Shown here: in pieces, positions 61,039 to 64,000 of the stretch
Layout of the letters: each line of letters opens with the position of its first letter
Numbering within the stretch: the first letter of the stretch is position 1
Assembly (NCBI RefSeq): GCF_013408925.1
Contig: NZ_JACCAB010000001.1
Coordinates: forward strand, 2,170,001-2,234,000
Origin: Pedococcus badiiscoriae
Lineage (GTDB): Bacteria > Actinomycetota > Actinomycetes > Actinomycetales > Dermatophilaceae
Direction of reading: 5' to 3'
Length of the DNA: 64,000 nt
Translations under genes and position numbers: made by a program
The notes under the pieces: model-generated
Told to the model about the DNA's origin: nothing
Seen by the model: the letters and a program-made list of their open reading frames with translations, nothing else
The model's database searches: none

Positions 61039-62163
61039 GTGTCCGACGTCTCCCGACCCACGACCTGGCCTCGGCCGGGCTCGCGGACCACCCAGCTGCT
61101 CGTCGGGCCGGCCAACTTCGCGGGCCAGGGACGAGGCTGGGCAGCGGCAGCCCGGCGACTGCCCGATGTGGACGCCCTGTCGTTCCAGGTCGCGACCTCG
61201 ACGACCTTGGCGGAGCCGGCCGACTTCGTCCTCGACCGCGTCGCCTTCGACGATCCGGGGCTGGCCAGGGCCCGCGAGTCGTGGGTGACCTCGTTCACTC
61301 ACGTCCTCGTCGAGGCCGGTCGTCCGGTGACGGGCACCCAGCACGGACTGGACGCCGCGGGGGACCTCGCCTTCCTCGAGGACGCGCGGGTGCGGGTGGG
61401 AATGGTGGCTCACGGCACGGACGTCCGCCGGCCCGACCGACACCTCGACGCCGAGCCAGACTCGCCCTTTGCCCGGATGGCCGACGACACGGTCCGGTTG
61501 CGACAGCGCCATGCCGACCGGATGGCCGGGCTGATGACGCGACGGGACTGGTCGTTCGTGTCGACGCCCGACCTGCTGCTCGACGTGCCCACGGCCCGGT
61601 GGCTGCCGGTCGTCGTCGACCCTGCCCGCTGGAGCCCGCAGCCGTGGGAGCCGGCGCCCGCCGGGCGCCCACCCCGTGTCGTCCACGTGCCCTCGCACCG
61701 CCAGGTCAAGGGCACCGCGCTCATCGAACCGGCCGTGCTGGAGCTGGCCCGGCGCGGACTCATCGACTACACGCCGCTGCACGACGTCGCGTGGGCCGAG
61801 ATGCCCGCCGTCATCGCGTCCGCCGACATCGTGCTCGACCAGTTCGCCCTCGGCGGGTATGGCGTGGCAGCGGTCGAGGCGATGGCCTCCGGTCGCGCGG
61901 TGGTCGGACACGTCCGCCCGGACGTGCGGGCCCACGTCCAGGCTGTCACGGGACGGGTGCTGCCAGTGGTCCAGAGCCGCGCGGCCGACGTCGCGGACGT
62001 CCTGATGGAGCTGGTGCAGGACCGCGACCGGTGGTTGGCGGTCGCCCGGCAGGGTGCCGAGTTCGCCTCCTGCGTGCACGACGGCCGGCTGTCCGCGGAG
62101 GTTCTGCGCACCTTCCTGCTGTCGAGGTCGACCGAGTCGCTGCCGCCCGCGCCCAGGCCGTAG
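61039..62163 (+). CDS. Glycosyltransferase-like protein
   Basis: A 374-residue protein with a weak GT-B pattern: TTQLLVGPANFAGQGRGWAAAAR at the start, RVGMVAHGTDVRRPDRH mid-way, then HVPSHRQVKGTALIEPAV and ALGGYGVAAVEAMASGRAVVGHV in the donor-binding half. It is more divergent than the other transferases here. Followed by a strong hairpin before the sugar-biosynthesis genes. Confidence 0.82.
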   Translation: MSDVSRPTTWPRPGSRTTQLLVGPANFAGQGRGWAAAARRLPDVDALSFQVATSTTLAEPADFVLDRVAFDDPGLARARESWVTSFTHVLVEAGRPVTGTQHGLDAAGDLAFLEDARVRVGMVAHGTDVRRPDRHLDAEPDSPFARMADDTVRLRQRHADRMAGLMTRRDWSFVSTPDLLLDVPTARWLPVVVDPARWSPQPWEPAPAGRPPRVVHVPSHRQVKGTALIEPAVLELARRGLIDYTPLHDVAWAEMPAVIASADIVLDQFALGGYGVAAVEAMASGRAVVGHVRPDVRAHVQAVTGRVLPVVQSRAADVADVLMELVQDRDRWLAVARQGAEFASCVHDGRLSAEVLRTFLLSRSTESLPPAPRP

Positions 62164-62171
62164 CCTGTGAC

Positions 62172-62193
62172 GCGCGCGGGGCCGCCCGCGCGC
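62172..62193 (+). terminator. Hairpin after the 61039 glycosyltransferase
   Basis: GCGCGCGGG (62172-62180), loop GCCG, CCCGCGCGC (62185-62193): a perfect nine-base GC stem nine bases after the stop. No T tract. It may end the upstream transcript or shape the leader of the next one. Confidence 0.55.
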
Positions 62194-62236
62194 CCTGGAA
62201 GCCGCGCGCCCGCGCGCCCGTTGAGAAGGACACCCC

Positions 62237-62833
62237 GTGGCTATACGAGTTCAGGACAGCGCGGACGTCTCGCCCGACGCCACCCTCGGCGACGGGACCT
62301 CCGTCTGGCACCTCGCGCAGGTCCGTGAGGCCGCCGTGCTGGGGCAGAACTGCATCGTCGGCCGGGGTGCGTACGTCGGCACCGGGGTCGTGATGGGCGA
62401 CAACTGCAAGCTGCAGAACTATGCCCTCGTCTACGAGCCGGCGGTGCTGGAGGACGGCGTCTTCGTCGGCCCCGCCGTGGTCTTCACCAACGACCACTAC
62501 CCGCGCTCGATCGACCCCGACGGCACCCTGAAGCGGGGCGACGACTGGGAGGCCGTCGGCGTGACGGTGCGCCAGGGTGCGTCGATCGGCGCACGCTCGG
62601 TGTGTGTCGCCCCGGTGACCATCGGACGCTGGGCGCTGGTCGCCGCAGGGTCGGTCGTGGTGCGCGATGTGCCCGACTTCGCGCTCGTGGCGGGTGTCCC
62701 GGCGAAGCGGCTAAGGTGGGTGGGCCGTGCCGGCGTCCCCCTCGAGCGGGATGCGGACGGCACTTGGGTTTGCCCGAAGACGGGCGAGCGATACATCGAA
62801 GAGAATGACCGCTTGATGGAGGCTGCACAGTGA
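62237..62833 (+). CDS. Hexapeptide-repeat N-acetyltransferase (WbpD/WlbB-like)
   Basis: A 198-residue left-handed beta-helix acyltransferase. The hexapeptide repeats run from about residue 15 to 140 (VWHLAQVREAAVLGQNCIVG, VYEPAVLEDGVFVGPAV, TNDHYPRS, VRQGASIGARSVCV, GAGSVV-type AAGSVVVRDVPD). The C-terminal part has VGRAGVPLE and WVCPKTGERY. It is probably the N-acetyltransferase that forms UDP-2,3-diacetamido-uronic acid. GAAGGA lies upstream of GTG62237. Confidence 0.88.
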   Translation: MAIRVQDSADVSPDATLGDGTSVWHLAQVREAAVLGQNCIVGRGAYVGTGVVMGDNCKLQNYALVYEPAVLEDGVFVGPAVVFTNDHYPRSIDPDGTLKRGDDWEAVGVTVRQGASIGARSVCVAPVTIGRWALVAAGSVVVRDVPDFALVAGVPAKRLRWVGRAGVPLERDADGTWVCPKTGERYIEENDRLMEAAQ

Positions 62834-63918
62834 CCGAATTCATCCCCCCGGCGAAGCCGCTGATCGGCGACGAGGAGCGCGAGGCAGTCGACCGCGTGCT
62901 CCGCAGCGGCATGCTGGCGCAGGGCCCTGAGGTGAAGGCCTTCGAGGAGGAGTTCTCCAGCCACTTCGGTCTCGACCGCGCATGCGTCGCCGTGAACTCC
63001 GGGACCTCCGGACTCCACCTCGGCCTGCTGTCCGCCGGGGTCAAGGCGGGCGACGAGGTCATCGTCCCCTCCTTCACCTTCGCCGCGACGTGCAACTCGG
63101 TCGCGCTCACCGGGGCCACCCCGGTCTTCGCCGACATCAGCGCCGACGACTTCTGCCTCGACCCGGCCGCGGTCGAGGCCGCCATCACCGACAAGACCGT
63201 CGGCATCATGCCGGTGCACCTGTACGGCCACCCGGCCAAGATGCCCGAGCTGCAGGCCATCGCCGACAAGCACGGCCTGAAGATCTACGAGGACGCCGCC
63301 CAGGCGCACGGGGCCTCCCTGAACGGCACGCCTGTCGGCGCGTTCGGCGAGTTCGCGATGTTCTCGCTGTACCCGACCAAGAACATGACCTCCGGTGAGG
63401 GTGGCATGGTCTCCGTCGCCAGCGCCGAGACCGAGCGGCTCATGCGCCTCTACCGCAACCAGGGCATGCAGCAGCAGTACCACAACGAGGTCGTCGGCTT
63501 CAACACGCGCATGACCGACATCCACGCGGCCATCGGCCGCGTCCAGCTGACCAAGGTCGGCGCCTGGACCGCCACCCGCCAGTCGAACGCCGCGTTCCTC
63601 TCGGCCAACCTCGAGGGCGTCACCCCGCCGCCGGTCGCCGACGGTGCGGTGCACGTCTACCACCAGTACACCGTGCGCGTCCCCAGCGACCGGGACGGCT
63701 TCAGCAAGGCGCTGCGCGAGGAGTACAACGTCGGGTCCGGCATGTTCTACCCCGTGCCGAACCACCAGCTCAAGCCGTTCCAGGTCGACGTCGACCTGCC
63801 GGAGACCGCCAAGGCCGCGGCCGAGTGCCTCTCCCTGCCGGTGCACCCGTCGCTGAGCCAGGACGACCTCGAGCGCATCGTGACCGCGGTCAACGCCCTC
63901 GCCAAGGCCGGTGCCTGA
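62830..63918 (+). CDS. DegT/DnrJ/EryC1-family sugar aminotransferase (WbpE/WlbC-like)
   Basis: A 362-residue PLP-dependent aminotransferase acting on a nucleotide-linked 3-keto sugar. It shows VNSGTSGLHLGL, EVIVPSFTFAATCN, YEDAAQAHGAS, and SLYPTKNMTSGEGGMV with the PLP Lys, plus NTRMTDIHAAIGRVQL. GTG62830 overlaps the acetyltransferase stop (GTGA) and the stop overlaps the next ATG (TGATG). With its neighbours it fits the three-step Wlb/Wbp pathway to a diacetamido-hexuronic acid. Confidence 0.93.
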   Translation: MTEFIPPAKPLIGDEEREAVDRVLRSGMLAQGPEVKAFEEEFSSHFGLDRACVAVNSGTSGLHLGLLSAGVKAGDEVIVPSFTFAATCNSVALTGATPVFADISADDFCLDPAAVEAAITDKTVGIMPVHLYGHPAKMPELQAIADKHGLKIYEDAAQAHGASLNGTPVGAFGEFAMFSLYPTKNMTSGEGGMVSVASAETERLMRLYRNQGMQQQYHNEVVGFNTRMTDIHAAIGRVQLTKVGAWTATRQSNAAFLSANLEGVTPPPVADGAVHVYHQYTVRVPSDRDGFSKALREEYNVGSGMFYPVPNHQLKPFQVDVDLPETAKAAAECLSLPVHPSLSQDDLERIVTAVNALAKAGA

Positions 63919-64000
63919 TGGCCAACCTGCGCGCAGGACTCATCGGCCTGGGCATGATGGGTCGCCACCACGCCCGCGTGCTGGGCTCTCTGCCGGGGGT
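63918..64000 (+). CDS. Gfo/Idh/MocA-family oxidoreductase, N-terminal fragment (WbpB/WlbA-like; 3' truncated)
   Basis: Only 27 complete codons are in the window: MANLRAGLIGLGMMGRHHAR and a few more residues. The GLIGLGMMG dinucleotide-binding loop and following HHARVL are typical of Gfo/Idh/MocA dehydrogenases. The ATG overlaps the aminotransferase stop (TGATG). It would supply the 3-keto substrate to the aminotransferase. Family call is good; substrate is inferred from the neighbours. Confidence 0.85.
   Translation, partial: MANLRAGLIGLGMMGRHHARVLGSLPG

Overview
The window is very GC-rich, uses GTG starts freely and packs genes tightly, with many 4-base start/stop overlaps. Enzyme families and gene order point to a high-GC actinobacterium, probably near the Intrasporangiaceae (inference). 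From memory, several blocks match conserved actinobacterial order seen in Mycobacterium tuberculosis: cdd-deoA-add with a mutase and purine nucleoside phosphorylase; lpdA; accA3; maf-accE-accD-birA; GtrA-purK-purE-acyl-CoA dehydrogenase. No tRNA, rRNA, CRISPR array, insertion sequence or prophage was seen.

Bases 1-13110 form a nucleoside uptake and catabolism locus. A nucleoside ABC importer (ATPase cut by the left edge, two permeases), cytidine deaminase, thymidine phosphorylase, an EutQ-like cupin and adenosine deaminase read rightwards. A uridine-kinase-like protein, two aldehyde dehydrogenase proteins (one full length, one naturally short), deoxyribose-phosphate aldolase, a phospho-sugar mutase and purine nucleoside phosphorylase read leftwards. 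Together they can take deoxynucleosides to glyceraldehyde-3-phosphate and acetate. Bases 13178-17282 hold a PotD/AfuA-type ABC importer with its promoter region.

Bases 17283-48600 are a housekeeping and lipid-metabolism stretch. It holds LpdA, an orphan MT0933-type protein, the acyl-CoA carboxylase set (AccA3, AccD, AccE, BirA, and a second carboxyltransferase next to an acyl-CoA dehydrogenase under a MerR regulator), tryptophan dioxygenase and a variant G6PDH. It also holds a PfkB kinase, an M50 protease, Maf, a Na+/H+ antiporter fused to a UBP zinc finger, a DUF885 peptidase, a MOSC protein and an NlpC/P60 hydrolase behind a probable ydaO (c-di-AMP) riboswitch. A class III nucleotide cyclase coupled to an enoyl-CoA hydratase, a two-component system, GtrA, PurK/PurE, an F420-type oxidoreductase and a second acyl-CoA dehydrogenase follow. 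Bases 47650-49190 look compositionally different and carry only orphan membrane proteins.

Bases 49196-64000 concern the cell surface: a secreted TAP-like peptidase, two divergent LytR-CpsA-Psr ligases, several glycosyltransferases, a Wzm/Wzt-type polysaccharide exporter, and at the right edge an acetyltransferase, aminotransferase and start of an oxidoreductase matching the diacetamido-uronic acid (Wlb/Wbp) pathway.

Three signals run across the window. Many transcription units start with a TAGGGT/TAGGCT-like hexamer only 6-8 bases before the start codon, as expected for leaderless mRNAs. The heptamer GGCATAC/GTATGCC is strikingly frequent inside and outside genes. Small repeat families (a 21-bp inverted repeat at two convergent gene ends, a REP-like palindrome, 15- and 18-bp tandem repeats) sit in or beside genes.
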